DNA of 53,790 nt, taken from NCBI GenBank assembly GCA_017519965.1, contig JAFWRK010000019.1, forward strand, positions 1 to 53,790, read 5' to 3'. The stretch comes from Bacilli bacterium (lineage in GTDB: Bacteria > Bacillota_I > Bacilli_A > RF39 > UBA660). The notes under the pieces were generated by a model. That model saw only the letters and a list, made by a program, of their open reading frames with translations, was not told where the DNA came from and searched no databases. Position 1 is the first letter of the stretch, and every line of letters starts with the position of its first letter. A program made the translations under genes and the position numbers. Positions 15,855 to 24,700 of the stretch are shown in pieces.

Positions 15855-17456
15855 ATGCTAAAGTATTTAGTTATTATAGGCTATTTATTAGTTGTTATTC
15901 CTAAATCAAAAAATAGTTTACATATGTTACAACAAAATTTATATAATGAAAATAATAGATACTTAAAATGGGTATTGCAAAACTCTAAGAATTTACTTGA
16001 TTTAGATTTAATTTTTGTTTTTATTTCTTTAGTAGGTTTTTTAGTAGTTTTTGATATTAGTATGATTAGTAATATCTTATTAGTAGCATTATTTATACTA
16101 TCAGTTATTTTATCTATGAAGATAAGTAATAAAATAAAGAATAATCAAAATAAAAAACCTTTAGTTATTACTAAGAGAGTTAAGAGATTAATTTTCACTA
16201 CTAGTGTTTTGTATATGATTCCAATTATTATATTAATTTTTAATAATAATTATAAAACTATATGGCTATTAATTCTTATACTAAGTATTATGATTTTATT
16301 AAATAATTATGTTGTATTTATTTCTAATATAATTAATTATCCTTATGAAAGAGGAGTATACTATTATTATAAACATAAAGCTCAAAGAAAATTAAAATGT
16401 ATGAGTAATCTAAAAATTATTGGTATTACTGGTAGTTATGGTAAGACTAGTAGTAAAAATATATTAAGTGAAATATTAAATGTTAAATATAATGCTTTAC
16501 CTACACCTAAGAATTTAAATACTTTTAATGGACTAATTATGACAATTAACAATCATATGGATAAGTTTACTGATATTTTTATTGCTGAGATGGGTGCTTA
16601 TGTTAAGGGTGAAATTGCTGGTCTATGTAGATTAGTTAAACCTAAGTATGGTATTCTAACTACTATAGGTACTGCTCATTTGGAAACATTTGGTAGTGAA
16701 CAAAATATTATCGATGGAAAGTTTGAATTAATTGAATCTTTACCTTCTGATGGATTTGCTATTTTAAATGGTGATGATCCTAAACAAGTTTCTTATAAAT
16801 TAAAGAATAAAGTAAGAACTATTTGGATAGGAATTAATAATAAAGATGTTGATGTTAGAGCAACTAATATCCATTGTTCTAGTAAGGGTACTACTTTTGA
16901 TGTAGTACTTAAAGATAAGAGTAAATATACTTTTACTACTAAATTACTAGGTAATCATAATGTATATAATATCTTAGCTGGAATTGCATGTGGTATTGAA
17001 TTTGGAATTGATATGGATGATTTAATACATGCTGCTCATGGAGTTACTCCAGTTGAACATAGATTAGAACTTAAAAATTTAGGCAATTTCTATATGATAG
17101 ATGATGCTTATAATTCTAATCCTACAGGTGCAAAAAATGCTTGTGAAGTTTTAGGAATGATGGATGGTATCAAAGTTGTTGTAACACCTGGTATGATTGA
17201 GTTAGGAGAAAAAGAAGATGAGTACAATAAAATATTTGGTACTCAAATTGCTGATGTTGCTGATTATGTAGTTTTAATTGGAGAATCTAAAACTAAGCCG
17301 ATATATGATGGTTTATTAGAAAAAGGGTTTGACAAGGACAAGATTGTGATATTTAATGATGTTAGAGATGCTTATCCGTTTATTTCTTCTTTAACAGGAA
17401 AAGAAGAAGTATATGCATTGTTTGAAAATGATTTACCTGATACATATAATGAATAG
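15855..17456 (+). CDS. murF: MurF-type UDP-MurNAc-tripeptide:D-Ala-D-Ala ligase with N-terminal membrane domain
   Basis: Adds D-Ala-D-Ala to the UDP-MurNAc-tripeptide, the last cytoplasmic step of the peptidoglycan stem peptide. At 533 residues it is longer than a standard MurF because of ~160 N-terminal residues with four hydrophobic segments (about 48-95 and 115-160) that tether it to the membrane. The Mur ligase core follows: P-loop ITGSYGKTSSKN (~190), PTPKNLNTFNG, IAEMGAYVKGEI, TTIGTAHLETFGS, GNHNVYNILAG and DDAYNSNPTGAK in the C-terminal domain. GGAGGTG precedes the ATG. Its stop overlaps the Shine-Dalgarno site of ddl, linking production of the dipeptide and its use. Confidence 0.88.
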   Translation: MLKYLVIIGYLLVVIPKSKNSLHMLQQNLYNENNRYLKWVLQNSKNLLDLDLIFVFISLVGFLVVFDISMISNILLVALFILSVILSMKISNKIKNNQNKKPLVITKRVKRLIFTTSVLYMIPIIILIFNNNYKTIWLLILILSIMILLNNYVVFISNIINYPYERGVYYYYKHKAQRKLKCMSNLKIIGITGSYGKTSSKNILSEILNVKYNALPTPKNLNTFNGLIMTINNHMDKFTDIFIAEMGAYVKGEIAGLCRLVKPKYGILTTIGTAHLETFGSEQNIIDGKFELIESLPSDGFAILNGDDPKQVSYKLKNKVRTIWIGINNKDVDVRATNIHCSSKGTTFDVVLKDKSKYTFTTKLLGNHNVYNILAGIACGIEFGIDMDDLIHAAHGVTPVEHRLELKNLGNFYMIDDAYNSNPTGAKNACEVLGMMDGIKVVVTPGMIELGEKEDEYNKIFGTQIADVADYVVLIGESKTKPIYDGLLEKGFDKDKIVIFNDVRDAYPFISSLTGKEEVYALFENDLPDTYNE

Positions 17457-17468
17457 GAGATGTTGAAT

Positions 17469-18686
17469 ATGAAAATTAAAGTTGGTGTTATTTTCGGTGG
17501 AGAAAGTGTAGAGCATGAAGTAAGTATTATTTCTGCTATCCAAGCTATGAATAAAATGGACTTGGAAAAATATGAGGTTGTTCCAATCTATATTACTAAG
17601 GATCGTGAATGGTATACTGGTGAAATACTTAAGGATATTGAAACATATTCTGATTTTGATTTAATTAAAAAGTATTGTGCTAATGTTGTTTTATACTATA
17701 AGAATGGTTCTTATGTGTTACAAAAGAAAAATGGATTATTTAAATCTGTAGTTAAGGATATTGATATTGCTTTTCCTGTAGTACATGGTACTAATGTAGA
17801 AGATGGTGTATTACAAGGTTACTTACAAACAATAGGTATTCCTTTTGTTGGAAGTAATGTTTATGCATCTGTTGTCGGACAAGATAAAGCATTTATGAAA
17901 GATGTATGGAAATCTGCTGATATACCTATGACTAAATATGTTTGGTTCTATGATGTAGATTATAAAGAGGATAAAGATGCTATTTTAAAGATGGTTTCTA
18001 AGTTAAAATATCCAGTAATTGTTAAGCCTGCATGTACTGGTTCATCTGTAGGTATTAGTGTATGTGATAAGGAAGACAAACTTTTTGAATCTATAGATGA
18101 AGCTATTCAATATGATAGTAAAATTGTTGTTGAAGAAGTTGTTAAAAATTTAAAAGAAGTTAATATTGCTGTAATGGGAAATTACGAAAAACAAAAAGTT
18201 AGTGAAATAGAGGAAGTATTATCTGCTAATAAGTTCTTAACTTTTGCTGATAAATATATTGGTGATGGAAAAGGTAAAATGAAAGGAGCTAAAGGTTCTA
18301 AAAAGGTTTCTTCTAAAGGAATGGCTTCTGCTAATAGAAAGATTCCAGCTGATTTAGATGCTAAAGTTAGAAGTAAAGTTGAAGATATTGCTGTAAGAGC
18401 ATTTAAAGCATTAGGTTCTTCTGGTAATTCAAGAATTGATTTCTTAATAGATGATAAAACTAAAGAGGTATATATTAATGAAATTAATTCTATTCCAGGA
18501 AGTTTAGCTTTCTACTTATGGGATGCTAAAGATATTAATTTTACTAGCCTTTTAGATGATATGATTCAAATAGGTATAAAGGATTATAAAAAACGTGTTA
18601 GTAAAACTCATTCTTTTGAAAGTAATATTTTACAAGGATTTGCTGCTAACGCTGGTACGAAAGGAATGAAGGGAAAATTAAAATAA
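17469..18686 (+). CDS. ddl: D-alanine--D-alanine ligase
   Basis: ATP-dependent ligation of two D-Ala, the substrate for the preceding MurF. The 405-residue protein has IFGGESVEHEVS at the N-terminus, VVHGTNVEDGVLQG, ATP-grasp residues in YPVIVKPACTGSSVGI, and the metal-binding INEINSIPGSLAFYLW segment. Two Lys/Gly/Ser-rich stretches stand out: an insert after FADKYIG (about residues 256-280, with MKGAKGSKKVSSKGMA) and a tail ending GTKGMKGKLK. Similar insertions occur in clostridial Ddl proteins from memory, so they look like a clade trait. ATG at 17469 fits AGGAG at 17455-17459 better than the ATG at 17460. Confidence 0.92.
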   Translation: MKIKVGVIFGGESVEHEVSIISAIQAMNKMDLEKYEVVPIYITKDREWYTGEILKDIETYSDFDLIKKYCANVVLYYKNGSYVLQKKNGLFKSVVKDIDIAFPVVHGTNVEDGVLQGYLQTIGIPFVGSNVYASVVGQDKAFMKDVWKSADIPMTKYVWFYDVDYKEDKDAILKMVSKLKYPVIVKPACTGSSVGISVCDKEDKLFESIDEAIQYDSKIVVEEVVKNLKEVNIAVMGNYEKQKVSEIEEVLSANKFLTFADKYIGDGKGKMKGAKGSKKVSSKGMASANRKIPADLDAKVRSKVEDIAVRAFKALGSSGNSRIDFLIDDKTKEVYINEINSIPGSLAFYLWDAKDINFTSLLDDMIQIGIKDYKKRVSKTHSFESNILQGFAANAGTKGMKGKLK

Positions 18687-18697
18687 TTTTCCTTTTT
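18671..18697 (+). terminator. Terminator-like hairpin overlapping the end of ddl
   Basis: GGAAAATT and AATTTTCC pair around the ddl stop and a T-run follows. The next gene starts 8 bases later with no visible Shine-Dalgarno site, so its expression may depend on partial read-through. Confidence 0.7.
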
Positions 18698-18704
18698 AAG
18701 TTAT

Positions 18705-19298
18705 ATGAAAGTACTTGTATTAATTAGAAAAGAAAATTCAGATTATGTCAATGATTGCTATTTTAAAGCAGTTTTAAAATATGGTGGAGAAATAGTTAAA
18801 TGTTATTATAACGATCATTATGAAGATATTTTATCTAAGTTATCTGAAGTAGAGGGTGTATTATTAACTGGTGGAGATGATGTTTCTTTAATTGGCCTTT
18901 TCATTATTAATTATTGTGTAAGACATGATTTAAGGCTTTTGGGTATATGTTTAGGCATGCAAGAAATGTGCGTTTATTCTTCTGATGATAAAGTTATTTC
19001 CATTGGTGATTTATCTCATTCTGTAGAAGAAGAGGGATATGTTCATGATGTAAATATTAATAAAGATAGTATGTTATTTAAAATATTTAATAAGGATAGA
19101 ATAAAGGTTAATTCTCATCATAAACAAACTTTGCTTAGATCTAATTATTTTAATCCTTGTGGATATAGTGATGATGGATTATTAGAGGCAATAGAAGGAA
19201 AGGACAGTTTTCAAGTTGGTGTTCAATGGCACCCAGAGAGAATGCTTGATTATGATGAAATAAGTAATAAGCTATTTGAGGCATTTTTAAACAAATAA
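18705..19298 (+). CDS. Class-I glutamine amidotransferase-like hydrolase (peptidase C26 / PuuD-like)
   Basis: The 197-residue enzyme has LLTGGDDVS, nucleophile Cys in LGICLGMQE near residue 86, and the His-Glu pair in VGVQWHPERM near 175, completing the triad of gamma-glutamyl hydrolases such as PuuD. VNSHHKQTL is also typical of this family. It hydrolyses gamma-glutamyl amides or supplies ammonia. Its position after murF and ddl suggests action on a gamma-glutamyl bond in peptidoglycan precursors, which is inference. Translation initiation is odd: no purine-rich site lies before the ATG and a terminator hairpin ends just upstream. Confidence 0.8.
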   Translation: MKVLVLIRKENSDYVNDCYFKAVLKYGGEIVKCYYNDHYEDILSKLSEVEGVLLTGGDDVSLIGLFIINYCVRHDLRLLGICLGMQEMCVYSSDDKVISIGDLSHSVEEEGYVHDVNINKDSMLFKIFNKDRIKVNSHHKQTLLRSNYFNPCGYSDDGLLEAIEGKDSFQVGVQWHPERMLDYDEISNKLFEAFLNK

Positions 19299-19324
19299 AA
19301 AAGGACAAGTAAATTGTCCTTTTA
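19297..19324. terminator. Bidirectional terminator between the amidotransferase and tRNA-Lys
   Basis: AAAAGGACAA and TTGTCCTTTT flank GTAAA, with A-run and T-run on the two sides, serving both converging units. Confidence 0.85.
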
Positions 19325-19333
19325 TTTTCATTA

Positions 19334-19409
19334 TGGTGGACTGTTAGGGATTCGAACCCTAGACCCACTGATTAAGAGTCAGTTGCTCTACCAACTGAGC
19401 TAACAGTCC
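19334..19409 (-). tRNA. tRNA-Lys(CTT)
   Basis: On the minus strand: acceptor GGACTGT with ACAGTCC, discriminator A, encoded CCA, anticodon loop CTCTTAA giving CTT, T-arm TAGGGTTCGAACCCTA. It is the only minus-strand tRNA in the window. Confidence 0.95.
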
Positions 19410-19571
19410 GTTTTTTTGAATTGCAAATATATTTTATATCATTTTTAATTATTTTACAACCTTTTTTTATTATGTTTGCATTTTTTTAGTTATTTTAAAG
19501 AAAAAATGTTGACTTTAGTATAAAAATTATAGTATTCTATATTTGCAGTTGTGGAAATTAACAATTTTCTC

Positions 19572-19600
19572 TTGCAAAAAAACTTAAAATGATGTATTAT
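19572..19600 (+). promoter_or_regulatory. Promoter of the tRNA-Ile/Asn/Glu unit
   Basis: TTGCAA (19572-19577), 17 bases, TATTAT (19595-19600), ~20 bases before the tRNA-Ile gene. Confidence 0.7.
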
Positions 19601-19619
19601 TAAGAAGTATTCGTTATTT

Positions 19620-19696
<77 letters not shown>

Positions 19697-19704
19697 TTTT
19701 AAAT

Positions 19705-19781
19705 GCCTCAATAGCTCAGTTGGTTAGAGCACTTGACTGTTAATCAAGGGGTCCTAGGTTCAAGTCCTAGTTGGGGCGCCA
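19705..19781 (+). tRNA. tRNA-Asn(GTT)
   Basis: Acceptor GCCTCAA with TTGGGGC, discriminator G, CCA encoded, anticodon loop CTGTTAA giving GTT. It lies 8 bases after tRNA-Ile. Confidence 0.95.
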
Positions 19782-19784
19782 TAT

Positions 19785-19861
19785 GGCGAGTTGGTGAAGT
19801 GGCTTAACACACTGCCCTTTCACGGCAGCATTCACGGATTCGAATTCCGTACTCGTCACCA
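19785..19861 (+). tRNA. tRNA-Glu(TTC)
   Basis: Acceptor GGCGAGT with ACTCGTC, discriminator A, CCA encoded, anticodon loop CTTTCAC giving TTC. Three bases separate it from tRNA-Asn. Confidence 0.94.
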
Positions 19862-19871
19862 ATATGAATAT

Positions 19872-19893
19872 AACTCCATTCGGAGTTTTTTTA
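19872..19893 (+). terminator. Intrinsic terminator of the Ile/Asn/Glu tRNA unit
   Basis: ACTCC, ATT, CGGAGT, then a T-run. Confidence 0.75.
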
Positions 19894-19900
19894 TTTTTTG

Positions 19901-19929
19901 TTGACAAATATAATCATTTAAGGTAATAT
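19901..19929 (+). promoter_or_regulatory. Promoter of tRNA-Ser
   Basis: TTGACA (19901-19906), 17 bases, TAATAT (19924-19929). Confidence 0.85.
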
Positions 19930-19954
19930 TGTATTTGCGGAAGCACATTGGTAT

Positions 19955-20045
19955 GGAGTAGTACTCAAGAGGCTGAAGAGGCGCCCCTGCTAAGGGTGTA
20001 GGTCGGGCAACTGGCGCGAGAGTTCAAATCTCTCCTACTCCGCCA
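19955..20045 (+). tRNA. tRNA-Ser(GCT)
   Basis: A 91-nt class-II tRNA with long variable arm; acceptor GGAGTAG with CTACTCC, discriminator G, CCA encoded, anticodon loop CTGCTAA giving GCT. Confidence 0.95.
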
Positions 20046-20055
20046 TTTTTTAAAT

Positions 20056-20080
20056 TACTCAAGGAATTGAGTTTTTTTTT
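20056..20080 (+). terminator. Intrinsic terminator of tRNA-Ser
   Basis: ACTCAA, GG, AATTGAGT-type inverted repeat followed by a long T-run. Confidence 0.75.
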
Positions 20081-20130
20081 GCTTTTTTTTAATAAATATG
20101 ATATAATATGCTTGCTTTTGGGGTGGTTGA

Positions 20131-21633
20131 ATGAATTTTAGTGATTTATTAAATAAGTACAATAAAGGTGATATTAGTTTAGAATCTTTATTATGTTTAA
20201 TTTATAAAAAATATGATAAAAGCTATAATATTGGAGCAATTAAATATTTTGCTAAAGATATTAAACGTAAAGCAGGAAAGATAAATCATATTGAAGCAGC
20301 TTATGATGATGAGGATAAAACTTGTAAGTTTTATAATGATAATAATGAGTTGTTTCGATTTAAAAAGAAGACATTTAATATTTTAGACTCTAATGATTCA
20401 ATGTTAAGAACTAATGCTTATCCTTGCCTTAATTCAGAAAACTGTGATTATGAAATATCTAATGATCAATTTGTTTTAGGAACTAATGGTTTATATGAAA
20501 ATCTTATTAATGATAATTATAGATATATAACATTTGATAGAAAAGATGATGTTTACTATATAGCTTATGTTGATAAAGAAAATGGTATTATTAAAAAGAG
20601 CTTTTATAAAGGTGAAGGAGTTAATTCTAATTATTTTTATACTTTTAGTAAAAAAGATAAAAATGTAGAAAGTTTATCTTCTGCCATTAATAAGGTTAGT
20701 TCTTTCTTAGATACGGATTTTTCTAAATTAAGAGGTAGCGAATATAGAAGAGAGTTTAGTGATTTAATAGATCAAAATTTTTATACTATTAAGTTAAAGA
20801 ATAAGACAAAAACCTATAAAGATTTATATTTAGTTAGAAATTCTCATATTTTAATAACTCCTAAAGATAATGAATCTTTATATGGTACATCTATTAAAGG
20901 TACTAATAATAGAAATAAGGAAGATTTTATTGCTATTACTAATCCATCTAATAAAAATCTAAAATTATTATGTGTTACTGATTTTGCAAATGATAGTAAA
21001 TTATCTAAATCATGCAAAAAATATATTTGTAATGAATTATCTGATTGGTTTATTAATCTAGAATCTAAAGAATTAAGGAATGATAAATTTTTAATTAATT
21101 CTTTAACTGATAAGATTATTAATATTAATAAAAGTGTATATTATATAATTAGTGAATCTAAGATAAATAAAGAGTGTAAGAACAATGTTTTTGGTTCTTC
21201 TTTGGGACTTGCCTTAATATCTAATGATAAAACATATTATATAAATTATGGTGATACTAGATTATGTTTAGATAAAGATGGTGTTTTAGAAGCTTTAACT
21301 ATAGATGATAATTCAGCTTGGGATTTATATAAAAATAATCAAATTTCTAAAGATGAGGCTGAATCTTATCAAAGAGGTTCTACTATAACAAATTATGTTG
21401 GTAAACCAATTAATAATATTAATGTTCCTGAGTTTTTAATATTATCTAATGATTGTTATGATAAGTTATTTGTATTTAGTGATGGAATAACTGATAATAT
21501 AAATAGTGTTACATTATCATCAATTGTTAAAGCAAATAATAATAATGAGGTTTTGAGAGAAATCGCTCTTCAAGCATATAGAAATCAAAATAGACATGAT
21601 GATATTACTGGATGTTGCTATATAAAAAAATAA
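20131..21633 (+). CDS. PP2C-like phosphatase with divergent active site and ~250-residue N-terminal extension
   Basis: The last ~240 of 500 residues align by eye with the canonical PP2C at 36210: KEDFIAIT against NEDSLVTI, LCVTDFANDSK against LAIADGMGGKD, NYGDTRLCL against NIGDSRCYI, FSDGITDN against LTDGVTDL, and HDDITGCCYI against KDNASGVIFI. The metal-binding Asp positions are retained but the DGMGG loop is lost, so activity may be reduced or altered. The N-terminal ~250 residues match no family I recognise. It has a TATAAT-type promoter at 20100-20105, a GGGGTGG binding site, and a terminator after its stop. A role in Ser/Thr dephosphorylation or as a regulatory pseudo-phosphatase is inferred. 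Confidence 0.7.
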   Translation: MNFSDLLNKYNKGDISLESLLCLIYKKYDKSYNIGAIKYFAKDIKRKAGKINHIEAAYDDEDKTCKFYNDNNELFRFKKKTFNILDSNDSMLRTNAYPCLNSENCDYEISNDQFVLGTNGLYENLINDNYRYITFDRKDDVYYIAYVDKENGIIKKSFYKGEGVNSNYFYTFSKKDKNVESLSSAINKVSSFLDTDFSKLRGSEYRREFSDLIDQNFYTIKLKNKTKTYKDLYLVRNSHILITPKDNESLYGTSIKGTNNRNKEDFIAITNPSNKNLKLLCVTDFANDSKLSKSCKKYICNELSDWFINLESKELRNDKFLINSLTDKIININKSVYYIISESKINKECKNNVFGSSLGLALISNDKTYYINYGDTRLCLDKDGVLEALTIDDNSAWDLYKNNQISKDEAESYQRGSTITNYVGKPINNINVPEFLILSNDCYDKLFVFSDGITDNINSVTLSSIVKANNNNEVLREIALQAYRNQNRHDDITGCCYIKK

Positions 21634-21657
21634 GCTAGTTTATACTAGCTTTTTTTG
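21632..21657 (+). terminator. Intrinsic terminator after the PP2C-like gene
   Basis: AAGCTAGT, TTAT, ACTAGCTT and a T-run; the stop codon is in the left arm. Confidence 0.85.
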
Positions 21658-21707
21658 TGGTACTAATTAGTGATTTATGTTATACTTTCTTTAGGAGAGT
21701 AGATAGA

Positions 21708-24700
21708 ATGGCAAATTATTTAAAAAAATTCATTAATGACTTTAATGATATTAATACATATTATAGTACTCTTGTTGATAAAACAAAGAATAAAGAATAT
21801 GTTGGGATTACTAACGAATGGCTTATAGATAACTTTTATATTGTTGTTGAACATAAAACTAATTTTGTTCACAATAAAAAAGATATTAAAAAAAGAGTTA
21901 AAATGATAAACAATATCTATTATATTATTAGAGATATTGCTGTTAAGAATAACTATAATGTAAGTTTAAGAATTCTTGCTGATGAATTAAAAAAATATCA
22001 AAAAGATAATAATACTTATTTATCATATTTAGAAATAGAAAGTATTAAAGATGTTTTGATATTTTTGTATATTGATAAATTAAATCAAATTTGTTCAGAA
22101 GAATCAAAAAAATTATCTGATAAAGAAAAAATTATTTCAATTATTAATGATAGACAAGATAAAGATGTTGATTTATCTCATTTTATTAAGTCTGACTTTG
22201 TATGTGAAGATAATTATAATTATTTATTTGAATTAAACTTTGAATTAAAATCTTTAGGTAGTAAAAGTAATAAAATTTTTAAGCAATTAAATGAGTATTT
22301 AGAAACTAAAAATATAAGTTTAAAAGAATTAATAAATGATGAGTATCAAAGAAAAATTGAAAATGATATATTAATTTCTAATATTTTTGGTGACCTAAAA
22401 GAATTCTTTGAAATATCTAGAGAAGATTTATTTGAAAAGATAAGTAATACTGAAAAAATACTTATGGATGATGATATATATGATGCTATGACTAATGAGT
22501 CTAAGGATTTATATAGAAAAAGATTATTAAAAATAGCTCGAAAGAAACATTGCTCAGAAATAGATTTACTTAATAAAATGATAGAAAATTCTGATAGTAA
22601 AGAATATCATATAGGACATCAACTATTTAAGAAGAAAAATAATTCAATTTATGTTGTTTTATATATTTTAGCAGTTCTATTATTTACTACTGGAATAAGT
22701 TATCTTTTGTCTTTCTTCTTTATAAAGTGGAGAATTTTAGGATTCATTATTCTATTTATACCGGTAAGTCAACTATTTGTACAATTCTTTAATCAATTTC
22801 TTATTAAGGTAGTACCTACTAATGTATTACCTAAGATTGATTATTCTAAGGGTATACCAGAAGAAGCTTCTACTATGGTTGTTATTCCTACTATAGTATC
22901 TTCTAGAGAAAAGATTAAAGAGATGTTTGATATTCTTGAAACATTCTATATTATTAATAAAACTAATAATTTATATTTTACATTATTGGGTGATGTTAAA
23001 GCATCTAATCAAGAAGTATGCGATTATGATGCAGATCTTAGTGAATATGGTAGAGAATATGCTACTAAATTAAATCAAAAATATAAAAAAGATATTTTCT
23101 ATTTCATCTATAGAAAAAGAATATGGAATGATGGTGAAGGTCAATTTCTTGGATTTGAAAGAAAGCGTGGAGCTTTAATTCAATTTAATAAAATATTATT
23201 GAAGCAAATGGATAAAGTAAATGAAGAAAAGTATTTCAATACTAATATGCTTCATGATCATAATTTAAAAATTAAATATGTTATTACATTAGATACTGAT
23301 ACTAGATTTGTTCTTAATACAATTTTAAATTTAGTTGGTTGTATGTCTCATCCATTAAATAGACCAGTACTTAATAAAGAAGGTACAAAAGTTATTAGTG
23401 GATATGGTTTAATGCAACCTAGAGTTAGTGTTGATATTGAAGCTACTAATAAGAGTTTATATAGTCAAATATTTGCTGGTATAGGTGGATTTGATACTTA
23501 TTCATCTGTTGTTCCTAATGTTTATCAAGATTGCTTTGGAGAAGGTAGCTTCGTAGGAAAAGGTATTTATGATTTAGAGGTATTTGATAAAATACTATCT
23601 AATACTTTCCCTGATAATTTGATTCTATCTCATGATTTATTAGAGGGTAATTATTTAAGATGTGGATATGTTTCTGATATTGAATTAATTGATGATTTTC
23701 CTTCTAAGTTCTTAACTGACATTACTAGACATCATAGATGGGCTAGAGGAGATGTACAAATTATTAATTGGTTATTTAATAAAGTTCCTAATAGAGCTGG
23801 TAGAAAAATTAATAATCCAATTAATTTACTTGGAAAATATAAAATATTAGATAATATTGTAAGAATGTTCTTATATCCATCATTATTACTTATTATAGTT
23901 TTATCATTATTCTTTGGAGTTGTTTCTCCATTATGGTGGGCAGGATTTGTAATATTAGAAATTGCTGTACCTGTAATATTCTATTTAAAGAGTAAAATGC
24001 ATACTAAGAATAAAGATAATACTACTGTTTATTATAAGAATTTATTCTTTGGTGGTAAGAGTTTAGTTGCTAGATGTTATATTGTTTTCTGTACTATTCC
24101 TTTCTATACAAAATTATATATGGATGCTTTCTTTAGAACTTTATATAGAATGTTTATTAGTCATAAGAATCTTCTTAATTGGATTACTGCTGAAGAGGTA
24201 GAAAAAACTGTTAGAGGAGATTTAAAAAGTTATTTTAGAAACTTTATTCCTAATATAATTGCTGTTGTTTTACTTGTTATTTTTGGATTTATTTTTAATA
24301 ATTATGTAGCTTATTTATTTGCTTTTTGTTTCTTGACTGCTCCTTTTGTTCTACACTTTGTAAGTCATGATATAGATTATGATAGAGTTGAGTTAAGTGA
24401 AAAGAAAGTAAATGATTTAACAGATGCTGCTAGACTTACATGGAAATACTTTGAAGATAATTTAACTGAAGAAAACAACTATTTAATTCCTGATAATTAT
24501 CAAGAAAATAGAGAACAAAAACTTGATTTAAGAACTTCTCCTACAGCTATTGGTTTTTCTTTAACAAGTATTGTTGGTGCTTATGAATTAGAGTTTATTG
24601 ATAAGGATAAGGCTATTTTCTTAATTGATAAAATTTTAAATAATGTAGATTCTTTAGAAAAATGGTTTGGTCATCTATATAATTGGTATGATATTAAAAC

